Positions 23,286-34,352 of a stretch of DNA of 64,000 bases are shown here, piece by piece. Within the stretch, counting starts at the first letter, position 1. Every line of letters begins with the position of its first letter. The notes under the pieces are model-generated. The model was not told the origin of the DNA and searched no databases. It saw only the letters and a list, made by a program, of their open reading frames with translations. Origin of the DNA: Agaricus subrufescens (Eukaryota > Basidiomycota > Agaricomycetes > Agaricales > Agaricaceae); contig CM057064.1 of NCBI GenBank assembly GCA_029945375.1, positions 2,542,001 through 2,606,000 of the forward strand. Direction: 5' to 3'. The translations under genes and the position numbers were made by a program.

Positions 23286-26024
23286 TGTAGAGGTAGTAAA
23301 TGGAACATTAAGGGTATAGCTAGTTTATAAACTACACCACACTCCGCTAACTAGTACTCATAAATGAAAATTTGTGGGGAGATATTCAAGAGAAAAGGTT
23401 ATTTCGAAAATAAAAGGTTAATAAAGAAGGAATTCCAAATCAAAGAATTCTCAAACTTGTTCTAGCTATGAATGGGCCAAAGGGCTACGTGAACTTTGAA
23501 CTCTAGTTACTGCATTGTAACCAAGCTAAGTCCCACCAATGACATTTAATGAAGAGCTGTGATGATATAACTCACCAGTTATCCACCAACTCCGCAATTA
23601 CAACTCAAGCTAGCACCAACTTACACCTCTGCTGGATATAAGCATGCGATGATAGCCTAGCTAGTCTCTTAAACTATTGTATCACTAGCAACTTAGTGAA
23701 TTCTCTGAATGGGTAACGTCTATGACATGAACTGCTGAACTAGTCTGAGTTTTTCTAGAAGCTCTCTTGCAAGCTAGTTGTTATTCACTTATTAGATCGC
23801 TACTTTACAAATCATGATCCTCAAAGCTAGATGTGGGCAGGAGATTGCTTGCCTTTCTTGATGCTAGCTAGAGGGTTTTTATATTCACATTATGCATACA
23901 AATATTAACAAAGTAGTTCTACTATTACTAAGGGTATCATATGGACTGGGCTGAGGGTACGGATAGATCCTATCCACACCAATAATCATGGTTGGAGCAG
24001 GTGCTGCCTGACATTGCTTAGCACCTTACCCCTTCCATCTAACAATGGTAGCTAGTCTTCATTGTGCTACCCCTGGGATCCACATGGTTACATTGTCAGG
24101 TTTCAGAATGTCAAAGGCCGCTTGGCTGAATGTTCTACCCACTCAGATTCATTATCAATATGTGATGAGAATCCTAATCAGTGATATGTCTGGCTAGCTA
24201 GTGGGTCCACGATAATCTGATGGGATTTCAGCTTGCTAGTTTGTGTGATAGCCGCTCCCTGTTTGAGCCGATGTCTTCTGTGGGTCAACTGCTTTGAATA
24301 GTATATCTCTGGAGGAGTGATCTGTAGTTTAGCTAAGCATAAATTGACGTTTTGTCTAGGTAGCTAGAGCATCACAGTCGTATTTTGGCCTAACTAGTTT
24401 TCACCGTTGTTACGGCCCCAGCCGTTTTACGCGTGAAAATCTACGTTTAATGCGGCTAGGTGTACGTATTAGACTCGAGAACGAGTAATCAATCACTCCG
24501 TTAGTACTGAGATCAGTCGAGGACATGTGTGAAGACAGGGAGACCTAGGGATCAGTCGAGATTGCATCCGCGGTTCCTAGCAGGAAAACCGTACTGCTAG
24601 GGGAAATATAATCGCGTTCGAGGACTTAAAATGAAAGTCTCGAGACTGAGTCTAGGGAGACTTTGCTGGGAATTATCATCGAGGTTGGCTATGGGATGGC
24701 TCGAGGACTTAGCGAAACGCGGTTCCTTCAGCGGACCTTATGCTAAACCGAAGCTATAACTACTACCTGCCTAATAAGGAAAGGGCTAGGAAGTAGATGT
24801 CTTACACATGTCGAGATTGAATTAACCTGAAGCGAGACTGTTGGAATTGTCGGTCGAGACTCTGGATCAGGCAGTAATAGTGATAATCTCGAAGCAACTA
24901 AGGGCGAGATAGAAGTGTGGCTTAATCGAGGACATCTTATCGACGGGATAATCAGTGGGTGGTGCGCCTCGAGAGTTTCTAGACTAGGGTCTAGGGTTAG
25001 AAGCTCGTTAGCCAATGAGGAGTGGAAGATTAGGCAAGTGCGATGTTCGGTCGAGGAGACTGAATAGTTGAGACTGTTGATTGGTGGAGAAAGATGAGTC
25101 GAGGAGACTATACCCATTCAGTGCTGGATACGGACTTGGTTATCTGTTTCATATTTGTTTATTTTGTCTCAGTTTTTTTTATTGTGTATCGTATATAGTC
25201 GCCAGTCGAGGACGAGGTTCGGGATCGAATCTTTGCCCAAGCGCTGTGCGAGTGAAATCGAGTTTGGTTAAACTTCGCAGTGTTCTAAGCATTTCTTAAG
25301 TTCTTTCTCGACTCGGAAGGTCTTGTGTTCTGCTCGAGAGAGTATCTTCACTGGTCTAATAGGATCGCGATAGCATTCGGTGCTAGCTCGACTTGTCTTG
25401 CAGTCTGTCTCGAAGCGCGAAGGCAGGTCAAGGCTCTCCGAGTTTGTTGAGGCATCACTAGGGCGGATTTGCTACCCCTCCTAGATAGGTGTCTAACCCA
25501 TTCTATTGAGGACAGTCGTCGCGAGCTTAGCCACTCGTCGCGAAGGTTCTAATCGAAACGGCATAGGTCTGGAAGAGGTTTCTATTCAGTCGAGACTTGT
25601 TTCACATTTCTATTCTACCCCTATTTTCATTTAATACTTAATCGAGACGCTTACTTTCACTTTCTTTCTGATTTATTCTCCCCACGAACCGCACTCGAGA
25701 CTCGGTGTAATTCAAAGGGTTGCATTCGCATTCGATTTTATATTTTTTATATTTTATTTTCCACATTCACACCGATCTAGTCTCTTCACCGTCAGATCTA
25801 ATGCCTCTACTCAGATCATTCCTGGTAGCTAGTGACTATATTTGCCTTACATGGTACAGTTTTCCTGTATAAGAGTCAAGGTGGGTTTATTAGACTACGA
25901 GATATACTATTGAGGGGTCAAGAGATGGTTAGGTTCTGACCCTGCACCTTAGCTAGTGGGTGTTATACCCTTGTAAATACTAGCTAGCACATTTTCTATG
26001 TGTAAAATGGCGTGGGCCATATCA
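23286..26024 (-). mobile_element. Element B, copy 2, interrupted by element A
   Basis: Second B copy, flanked by ACAG (23282-23285 and 26025-26028). It starts TGTAGAGGTAGTAAATG and ends GGCCATATCA on the plus strand. Without the A insertion and its duplicated CCGT it is about 1354 bp, matching copy 1 (1353 bp) along its whole length at roughly 90% identity or more. It separates the Copia protease from the integrase remnant. Confidence 0.82.
24408..25788 (+). mobile_element. Element A (LTR-like, 1381 bp)
   Basis: Inserted into element B copy 2 with a 4-bp target duplication CCGT (24404-24407 and 25789-25792); the uninterrupted B copy confirms the empty site. It begins TGTTACGGCCCCAGCCG and ends CTAGTCTCTTCA, so it has TG..CA ends but no inverted repeats. 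By eye it holds about 23 TCGAG or CTCGA sites where fewer than three are expected. No convincing protein is encoded. Its ends resemble those of element B, so both are probably solo LTRs or non-autonomous members of one superfamily. Confidence 0.8.
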
Positions 26025-26028
26025 ACAG

Positions 26029-26866
26029 ACCAGAGTTTTGTTACTAAAGTGGACTCGGCACCAGTTTTGGGATCTATGACTAAGTGTTCTATGAAGATTG
26101 TTCCTTGACCCTTAATGTTTTGGGGAGTAGAAGTGGTGTGCACTAACCCAAAAAAACCCATTTGTATCAAAGCGAAGTCCAATAGGTTTCTGGCAAAGTG
26201 TGCTGAACCACTGGAATCAATCATCCACTTGATGTCATAGTGACTGCATTTGATAGTCAAACTTATGAAGAGAGATTCACACAAGGGAGTCAGATCATCA
26301 AGAAGAGCACCTCTAGCACTCGATTCCATCGCATAAATATTAAAAATCAGACTATTATACATAGAGAGAGCTAATACTCAATCCATCAAATGTATGTCAT
26401 CTGACTCTTGTCTGGTCAATCCTTGGGGCAAATGGGTGCATTGACCCATGCTTGCAACTCGGGATTCATGTAAGATCTGAAACATGTGATTAGTAGAGGC
26501 ATGTGAAGAGGATGGGGACACTTGTGTGTACGACCCTTCCTTTGTATCCATGTTGCCATCATACTTGTCTTCTTCATCTCCAAGAGAGATTAAATCTTTA
26601 TCTTGACTTTTCTTCTCATCAATAAGGGAAGGCCCTTGTTCCACAACTTCCATGGATCTGAAGTCATTGATTGTGTGATCGATCAAAGATTGGGTTCCTC
26701 TGGCATATGCATCCTCAAGGATGTTGCATGAAGCTGGTGTGTTGAGAACCACGTCTCCCAAGTGTTTGTCCCATGCAAGCAGGGCTTTCAGCTTGGCTTC
26801 TTGGTAAGGCATGACCCTGCCAGTCCGAAGACAAGGATCAGTTGTTTTACCTGTTATTAGATCCAA
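26029..26866 (-). pseudogene. Copia protease remnant
   Basis: The minus-strand frame 26362-26029 contains WMIDSSGSAHFARN, close to the D[ST]G protease signature of Copia but with an extra Ser between Asp and Gly-Ser. A substrate-flap-like region follows (QGTIFIEHLVID). The upstream frame 26866-26378 (acidic, Ser-rich) is probably the gag-protease linker. The protein is cut at 26024 by element B. No functional protease is expected. Confidence 0.7.
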
Positions 26867-26921
26867 TAGGGTACATGTGATGTTTGTATATCACCCATTT
26901 TGCCACAGGTGAACACGGCCA

Positions 26922-27041
26922 CATCAGCAAAAGGTTTGGCTACTTAAAGCTACTTGAAGCTACTTGAGGGCTGCTTGAAAATTCTCAAGTAGCCCTCAAG
27001 TAGCTTCAAGTAGCTTCAAGTAGCCAAACCTTTTGCTGATG
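26922..27041. repeat. Near-perfect 120-bp hairpin
   Basis: Positions 26922-26981 are the reverse complement of 26982-27041 with only three mismatches in 60 pairs and no loop. Each arm begins CATCAGCAAAAGG and carries tandem GCTACTTGAA units. It lies between gag and protease of the Copia element. It could be a tiny foldback transposon or an RNA hairpin. Confidence 0.85.
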
Positions 27042-28864
27042 CATTGGTATAAAGGCCAATGTCACAGACATTTGGTGCCAGTTTAGAGCAATCCAAATCT
27101 GGGTGGTGGTAGATATGGGGATAAACGTGGACCCAATCATTCATCAAAGAATATTTCTGGCATTTGTGAACCCAGCAATTGGTTCAACGATACCAGTCCA
27201 GAGTAACATCGCCATCATATGATGATTCCAGTGCACAAGGAATGTGCAGGCACCAGAAATAGCCACGTTGAGAATCAAATGATTGTTGATCATAAGGGAC
27301 AAAGTTGTCCACACAAACCCCATAGAGTTCATGACAGATTTCCAAAGATGTGATTGAGCAATTATCATCATCATCAGATTCATATGCCCGATAGATTTCC
27401 AATGTGGTCACAGACCAGTGCGGGACAGCAGGAGGTGCAACATCCGCAGAAGTCAGGGACCAGCCATGTGGCATTTCATCAAATGCCCAGCCATGATAGA
27501 CATCAGAAGGGAGTTCTGGAGTCATTTCATAATCCATGGGTTCTGAGGGTTTCTGTTGATTATGGGCATATTCTGATTCCCAAATGGAATGATCATGGAT
27601 CATCCAGGTAGGATATCCATCTGTACTGGGTAACCATGTTCTGTCATCCATAGGATCGGAGACAGAAGTTCCAGGGGTCGGAGTAGGTGATGCATATTGG
27701 GGAATATCATTCCACCATTCACAAATCCAATTATAAAATTGGTTAGATGCATCTGAATGGTTAGATTCATCATCATCGGAGTGATTCAGATGATCACAAT
27801 TATAGCCATCACAGTAAGGGTGTGCAAGATGACCACAATTGAAGTGACAATTGCAATCCATAGGTGAGGTGATAGGATAAACAATTTTGTCAGTGTGATA
27901 TCCCTCTGGAGTAAGAATGGGAGAAAACGCACTAGAAGGAGCAGAGATAGGAGTAGATCCCATTGTCATGTTCTCAACCTTTCCTTGACATATGCACTCC
28001 ACCAGGGAGTGTGTGGAAGGAGCTGGTGTTTCAGCTACCATGGGGAAGGCAATTGCAGATGCCACATTGTAATCTGCAGGCACTTCCTTGATCTGGGCAA
28101 CACCACCTTGGTTCTTGCCCTTGCCTTTGCCTTTGCCTTGTGTGCACTTGCACTTTTTCTCATTGCCAGTGTTCTGGCCAGAAAGTCCCTGTTGGGCTGG
28201 CTTCTGCTGTTGCTGTTGCTTCTGTTGTTGGGGAGCCAGAGGCTTCGACCCAGAAGCTTGTGGTTGACCATTGTTACAGTTCCACTGAGGTTTCTGCTGG
28301 CCTTGTTGTCTAAACTTGGCCACATTAGCAGTAGAATGAGGGTTGCGCCAGGCACCCATAATCACATCTCATGTGGAATCAAACTCCATATCAGTGACCT
28401 TCTTTGCAGTGGCCAACATTAATGAAGTCACGCCTTCAAGGCGTGGTAGCAATGCGTTAAGTAGCATCATCACTTGAAGGGACTCATGAATGTGAGCCCC
28501 TGCATTGGAGATTTGAGAGAAGATTGCGCATAGATGTGTGATGGATCCAGATGGATTGGTCATATCAGGAACTTTAAATGTCATGGCTTCCATCAATTTA
28601 GAGTAAACAAAGGAAGGTCCACAAACTCTGTAAGTCTCTTTGAGCTTGGTCCAGAGGGCCTTAGCATCAGCAAAACTCTCTCTGATCATATGATCAGGAA
28701 GCACACTCTTGATCACTGCAGTTGCCTGCAAGGAGAGGGCTTCTCTAGCATTGGTTTCTTTTGTAAGAGCCTCAAAGCCAGCAGAGTCGTTTTCATCTTT
28801 GGGTGCAGGAAGCTTAGGTAAAGTCTTCTCTGACCTGGAGACTTCCAATGCAGTAAGGGTAGTA

Positions 28865-30473
28865 CAGTGACAGACAAAAGGGTTGCAATGTTTGGCACCC
28901 CTTCAAAGATACCGCTATAGCGTGGGAACTATTAACTATAGAGTCACGTGAGTGGTACCGTCTGACAGCTCTGCTTCTGTGCTTTCCCACAATATGCATA
29001 TCATTACGTAATACTCAATATTGATGGAGTTATAGGCAGTTTCTTGACAAAAGTCCATTGCAACCCTTTTGTCCGTCTCAGTCACAAAGTACAAATCTCT
29101 ACTATTCAGTACTTTGTATACCCTCCCTTGGCCTGAATCACTGCTTCCACTCTCCTAGGCATACTTTCTATCAGATTCTGACACACCTCCGGTTCTATCT
29201 TGTTCCACTCTATATCCACCCTCTCCCAAAGTTCCTTTATCCCCCTTGGTGCTTCTTCATACTCCTCAAGCCTGAGTTTGAGATATTTCCACAGGTGTTC
29301 AATGGGGTTAAGATCAGGAGACTGTGCAGGCCATGGTAAAACATCAATTCCCTTGTCTTTGAACCAGTTTTGAGCTTTTTTGGACCTGTGTTTGGGGTCA
29401 TTATCCTGCTGAAAGGTGAAATCCTCCCTCTCTTTCCCATAATACTCCAGGCTAGCCTCCAGGTTCTCCTCCAAAATCTCAACATACAGTTCACCATCCA
29501 TCTTACCTTTAATCTGGCATGCATAGCCACATCCTTCCCAGAACATACAACCCCACATCATCAAAGATCCTCCTCCAAACTTCAGAGTCCCAGACACCAG
29601 CCTATCATTCAAGCTCTCCCCCTGTTTTTTCCATACCCACTTCCTCCCATCTGAGCCTAGACAATTGATCTTAGTCTCATCAGACCATACAATACTCTTC
29701 CAGTCATCCACAGTCCAGTTTCTATGCTCTATAGCCTACTCCAATCTGTCTCTCTTATGCTTAGCAGTAAGAAGAGGATGTTTAACCTTAACTACAGCCT
29801 TCATGCCAGCATGGGAAAGATTTCTGTGAATAGTCTTTGAAGATACTGAGTGGGGAAGTGTATGGGTAAGCATTCTTTTGACTTGGGAGGCATTGTCAGC
29901 TTTCTGGGAGGTGATTAAGCAGATGACATAGCGGGTATCTGAAGGAGAAAGTAGCTTGGGACAGCCACCAGTGGGCTTGGCAAGCTCAGGTCTGTGCTTA
30001 GACCTGACTCTGGATATAGTAGAGAGGTGTAGACCAGTTGTAGCAGAGATGTGATGAGCAGATGCTCCAGAGTCAAGCAAATGGAGGATGTGAGAGAGCT
30101 GACTGGTTGTAAGGGGCTTCATGGCTAAGGAGTGAGTCAATGATGGCTGTTATATATATAGGAGAGGTGGCTGTGCTGATTTTCATGTTTGTTGATTGTG
30201 GCTGTGCTGAATTTCCCTGTCAATCAACAAAGTCAGGTGACTTTGTTCAACCTTGACTGAGACGGACAAAAGGGTTGCAATGGACTTTTGTCAAGAAACT
30301 GCCTATAACTCCATCAATATTGAGTATTACATAATGATATGCATATTGTGGGAAAGCACAGAAGCAGGGCTATCAGACGGTACCGCTCACGTGACTCCAT
30401 AGTCAATAGTTCCTACGCTATAGCAGTATCTTTGAAGGGGTACCAAACATTGCAACCCTTTTGTCCGTCACTG
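28865..30473 (-). mobile_element. Tc1-like DNA transposon, 1609 bp
   Basis: Inserted at a TA (28863-28864 and 30474-30475) inside Copia gag. It has 220-bp terminal inverted repeats, 28865-29084 and 30254-30473, starting CAGTGAC(A/G)GACAAAAGG. It encodes one Tc1/mariner transposase on the minus strand. The arms are long for Tc1 and are themselves bounded by inverted copies of the GACAAAAGGGTTGCAATG motif. Confidence 0.93.
29106..30140 (-). pseudogene. Tc1-like transposase with one stop codon
   Basis: The N-terminal half (30140-29739) has helix-turn-helix DNA-binding motifs (HLLDSGASAHHISATTGL, then a second with SKTIHRNLSHAGMK). The C-terminal half (29711-29106) is a DDE_3 catalytic domain: the first Asp is in WSDETKINCLG, the second in QQDNDPKHRS, and the third acidic residue in SPDLNPIEHLW. 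The two halves share one frame separated by a TAG at about 29736-29738 after HKRDRLE, where relatives usually have Trp or Phe. Total length about 344 codons is normal for Tc1. With the stop it is inactive; all three catalytic acids remain. Confidence 0.88.
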
Positions 30474-30785
30474 TATTGGGGTGCCTCATCAAGATAAGGC
30501 AGTTCCTGACACAGTGCAACCAACTGTCCCAGCTGTCAACACCAGTGAGTTTGGGGAGAGCATTGATGGAGATTCTGTTTGCGGCCCTGCAACCTGGCAG
30601 TCAGTAAATGTAATCTAGGGTACAACAAACTCTATCTTAAGGTTATATATAGAATCCAACAAAGGCTATCAACTCGTTTCAACAGTGAGAGATTGGGATA
30701 AATATAGAACTCAAGCTTCAGAGAAGTGAGATCTAAAATAGATCCACAGATCGTTTCTCAAGCTGGAAAGGCAAGAGCGATTGCA

Positions 30786-30797
30786 GGGCCCATAACC
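30786..30797 (-). other. Copia primer binding site
   Basis: Directly inside the 5' LTR the minus strand reads GGTTATGGGCCC. This resembles the internal initiator tRNA-Met (anticodon stem-loop) primer site known for Copia elements, rather than a tRNA 3' end. The tRNA assignment is inference. Confidence 0.5.
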
Positions 30798-31161
30798 TGT
30801 TGATAAAGCAGTGCTGCTACCTGCAGCATGGAGATGGATAGACTCACATTGCTATGATTCCTAAACAATAGGAGGATTGCAGGTGGAAGATAGAGGTTGT
30901 AGAGCTTGGTAAAGCTAGTAGAGCAAAGCAGAGAGAAACTGAACTGATATTCTATGGAATACATATAGGGTTTAGATACTCGACAGAGAACCTCATAGTT
31001 GTAAAGGGTATTGTGAAACATACAAGTAAAACAGGGGTCCACAGAAGGAGTCCATAGTAAACATGCATAAAACAATTAAAAAGATGTGGCATAGTGCATA
31101 GTGCACAGTAGTTGCTCATACACATCATACCGAGTATATAACTCAAGGTATTTCGTCAACA
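30798..31161 (-). repeat. Copia 5' LTR (right)
   Basis: 364 bp, TGTTGA..TCAACA, paired with 18025-18388. Followed by the CTTCT duplication at 31162-31166. 31167-31390 is non-coding and resembles the 3' flank of H4 (AATGAACATAAGAAAGAC). Confidence 0.93.
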
Positions 31162-31390
31162 CTTCTGATCTTAATTCCCACTTATCTTGTAAAAAACTGA
31201 TTGGGAAGTGCAAATAATTGAAGTCACAATTGACCTTTCAGTCAGACTAGGTTAACATAAATCCTTGAGTTCTGTCACATAGCTTGCGATGAGTGCAAGG
31301 TTTGTGTCAATGAACATAAGAAAGACAACAAAAACTATGATATGGGCCATAAAATCAATCTGTTTGGGTCAAACAACATCTGTAAAACCT

Positions 31391-32674
31391 CATTGATTGA
31401 ATAACCTGGGATTAATCATCCATGGTTTGTGTCACAAATCAGGATTTGCAACAAATAATTGGCTGATATAATAATTTTATTAATATAAACTAATTATCAC
31501 AATAATGATAATCATGATTATCATGTGCTTATCTTATCTATATACGAACTGATAATCACAATTATTTAAGCATGATTATATATAGTGTGCTGTTACTTCA
31601 TGCCATAATGAATATAAATAATCATGATAATAAATAATCGTGATTATATTACACACTGTTACCTCATCAGGTAATCATGATTATGGCAACTTCAACTTTC
31701 CTGAGTGGCAGAGTGACTCACAAAATGTCCCACAACACAACAAGGATCTTTCAAGCCCTGTATAAACTAAGACTGGGGATCTACCAGAGCCATCCCCAAT
31801 ATTCATGTATGAATGTGGGGTGTGTGTATATGTGCAAGTGTGTGTGTGTGTGTGTGCATGTGGTAGAGAGAAAAGAGGGACTGTAATGTGTGACATAGCC
31901 ACTGTCATTATTCGTTAAGTCACTCTTATGAGACATTTCCCACACTTTTGTCATCAAGACAATTCCAAGATTTTGTGAATTGTAGGCAACAATTTGCAGT
32001 TTAATTGAACCAAATGTTAAGGATTTAATTAACCCACCTGGCTACCGAAATTCTTCACTGTTAATTGCAAAAATCATTGTTGGGAATACTTGATGACAAT
32101 GGTGCGGGAACTGTCTTGTAAGAGTGACTTAACAAATGATGACAGTGGCTATGTCCAGTCCCTCTTTTCTCTCTACCATATACACACACACACACACACA
32201 CACATACACACATACACACACACACACACGCACTTGCATACACATGCACCCCATGTTCATACATGAACATTGGGGATGGCTCTGGTGGATCTCCAGTCTT
32301 AGTTTATACAGGGCTTGAAAGACCCTTGTCATGTCAGGGGACAGCTGGGTATTTGGTGAGTCACTCTGCTACTCAGGAAAGTTAAAGTTACCATAATCAT
32401 GATTATGATAACCGCGATTATGTTAATCACGATTATTTATTATCATGATTATTTGTATCTGGGATGAGGTAATATTATATAACCATGCTTAATAATCATG
32501 ATTAATTGTATTTTGATTACCTGATGAGGTAACAGTGTAATACATAATCATGCTTAAATAATTGTGATTATCAGTTTATATTAATAAAATAGTATTATAT
32601 CTGCCAATTATTTGTCAGAAATCATGATTTACGACACGAACCACTGCCGATAATCCCCGGTTATTCCATCCCTG
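31391..32674. mobile_element. hAT-like non-autonomous foldback element, 1284 bp
   Basis: Two imperfect inverted arms of about 580 bp (31391-31970 and 32085-32674) surround a centre of about 110 bases. The element is flanked by a 7-bp duplication AAAACCT (31384-31390, 32675-32681). The right end read inward starts CAGGGATGGAATAACC and the left CATTGATTGAATAACC, resembling hAT termini (CAGGG). hAT normally makes 8-bp duplications, so the assignment is provisional. Arms carry many copies of the palindrome AATCATGATT. A (GT)n tract lies at 31821-31857 and a mirrored (CA)n tract at 32180-32231. No transposase is encoded. Confidence 0.78.
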
Positions 32675-32681
32675 AAAACCT

Positions 32682-33282
32682 AAATGCAATTGTGATATTC
32701 AGGAAATATAAGAAACCATTTTATAGATCAGAAATTGTAGGCAGTGTTTGAATTGGCAGTTAAACCCCACACTAGATCTATACAACAACATAAATGAATC
32801 TTAACCAGACTGAAGATGAATCAGTGAGTATAACACTCGAACCCTTCACATGACTTCAAATTTATTGTATTCCTTGCGACTAAGTACTACTTCTGACTCA
32901 AGTCTGACAAAGAATGCCAGGACAATTGACTGTTTTCTACTTCAGGGGTCAAGCCACTTCATGTCATTGACTTTGCATTTCCATATATACACTCTCCTTC
33001 AGAACACTCTTGATATCATGGATTTCTCTTGATAGTTCTGGCATCAGGGGCATTGTTAGATGGCAGGGCATTGTCAGACAAAATACCAGAGTACGAGGGC
33101 ATAGGGTTCAATGCCCTTGAGGTGTGCTTCCATCGAAAACAATGAGTCGATATGTCTAAACCGGAGCTGATGATCTAATGGGATGGCGGCACACCTCGGC
33201 TTAATTGTCTACTCATCACCATCACCACAGTCAATTACTTCCACTCCTTCCCCCCGTCTCTTTACTTTTGTTACGCACCACC
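32682..33282. other. Upstream region of H4
   Basis: Non-coding. The part near 33030-33110 (TTAGATGGCA..CAT.GTC.GA) resembles 34690-34760 upstream of H5, so it belongs to the tandemly duplicated unit. No further feature seen. Confidence 0.5.
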
Positions 33283-34352
33283 ATGGCCGGCCCAGCTGAA
33301 CCTCTGACATACACTTCTATCAGGGTATGCTCCTACTCTCAATCCCCCTAAATCTGGTTGACAGCCTTGTTAGCATCCATTACAACAACAGCTGCTTTTC
33401 CACTTGAAAGAAATCCCTACCGTTTTTCTGGACCAGTTAGACCGCCTATATTTTTCTCTCCAGGTAGCTCAAGCAAAGTGCTCATCTCCAGAGGCTATAC
33501 AAATCTTGCAACAGGCTCGGACCCTCGCAGGAGAGAAGGTTTACGTGCTGATCAAAATGGTTGTTTGTTGTGCGGAATTCGCGTCATCTTACATTCAATT
33601 ATTGAAAAGTCTCAAAATGCGGCAGAATCATCGGTCTGCCTTATCTTCTGTCAGAGTTGGGGCTACTGTGGGTGTAGAAGAAACAAATAAGTCAACGAAG
33701 GCAATGGATGAGTTTCGGGAAGAATTAGGCGATGCTGTGAATCGAATTACAACTGTAATGAAAGCTAGTACGTCCCAATTTGTTCAAACCTTTCGAAACT
33801 CTGATGAACATGCAAGATCGGAAGCGGCACACAAATTTGCCGCTGTTTGCTACAGAGAACATCCAAGCTATCTCGGAAATTTATAGTGCAATTGACGAGT
33901 GTAATGGAGTGCTGCAAGGCTGTCGTGGCTATTTTGTGGAGGCGAGGAAACAGGCTTCGGATCGAGATTTATTCCTAACCGATCCTCCATCCGAAAGAGA
34001 GATACAAGTGATGCTCGAGAAGTGGGGAGTGTTCTACGAGGTCACGAGGTCGGACGATCTCATGGATGGCTGGACAGCTATGAGGCAAAGTATACAAACA
34101 TTTCCCGACCGGTCGCGAGTACTGCCGGTTAGCGTAGCCGTCATTACTCCTCCTCAACCCTCCCCAACAAATGAATCGAACCTTCCAATTTGGCTCAGGC
34201 TCTTTCGACGGCCAGCACGCAACCGGTCCAAGAATGCAAACAATGATTTGGGAGGATGGTGTAGCTCGACTACAACAAATGCTACTTCTCCTGATGGCTC
34301 TGCGAAGTCCTCATCTAGGCGAAAGTTCTCCTGGCGCCCTGATGCATTTTAG
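33283..34352 (+). CDS. Helical protein H4 (unknown family)
   Basis: Intact gene of the second H subfamily. Exons 33283-33324 (MAGPAEPLTYTSIR), 33374-33767 and 33817-34352 give 323 aa. The layout matches H1 and H2: a very short first exon, a helical N-terminal domain (residues 15-145), and a second helical block beginning near the ENIQAISEIYSAIDEC motif. Then come the acidic block DPPSEREIQVMLEKW, a Pro-rich linker TPPQPSPTNE and the aromatic-basic stretch PIWLRLFRRPARN. It has a longer Ser/Asn-rich C-terminus than H1 and H2. The intron at 33768-33816 is 49 nt. No catalytic motif is visible. It lies between pseudogenes H3 and H5 and is the only open copy of this subfamily here. Function unknown. 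Confidence 0.72.

Larger units (their letters stand above)
27184..30620 (-). pseudogene. Copia gag remnant, split by a Tc1 element
   Basis: The gag polypeptide region (UBN2 family) reads from about 30570 (INALPKLTGVDSW) to the Tc1 insertion at TA 30474-30475. It resumes at 28862 (TTLTALEVSRSEK) and continues through VYSKLMEAMTFKV and LNALLPRLEG. A TGA at 28369-28371, in a probable Arg position, interrupts it. The frame then stays open to 27184 as a Gln-rich, Lys/Gly-rich and then acidic tail (KGKGKGKNQGG). A normal CCHC knuckle was not found. The start codon cannot be fixed. Confidence 0.8.
18025..31161 (-). mobile_element. Copia LTR retrotransposon with nested insertions
   Basis: Complete element bounded by two 364-bp LTRs and a 5-bp target duplication CTTCT (18020-18024 and 31162-31166). 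The coding order on the minus strand is gag, protease, integrase, reverse transcriptase, RNase H, which is the Copia order. It carries a 139-bp A element (19100-19238), two B elements (20214-21566, 23286-26024), an A element inside the second B (24408-25788) and a Tc1 transposon (28865-30473). There is also a 120-bp hairpin. The LTRs differ at about 15 sites by eye, 13 of them transitions. All coding parts have stops, so the element is dead. It inserted into the 3' flank of H3: sequence right of it resembles the H4 3' flank. Confidence 0.93.

Noticed and set aside
24743..25117. 124-codon frame in element A
   Set aside because: Composition follows the TCGAG-rich repeat content and no domain is visible; not counted as a gene.
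24408..25788. Element A as a DNA transposon
   Set aside because: Its ends are not inverted repeats; TG..CA ends and a 4-bp duplication fit an LTR better.
27895..28422. 175-codon plus-strand open frame with a Leu-rich run
   Set aside because: It lies antisense to Copia gag; the Leu run is the complement of the Gln-rich tract of gag.
31677..31886. CRISPR-like or tandem repeat array
   Set aside because: The repeats are short palindromes and dinucleotide runs within inverted arms, without regular spacers.
32061..32332. Open frames rich in Cys/Val or Thr/His
   Set aside because: They are translations of the (CA)n/(GT)n microsatellite in the foldback element.
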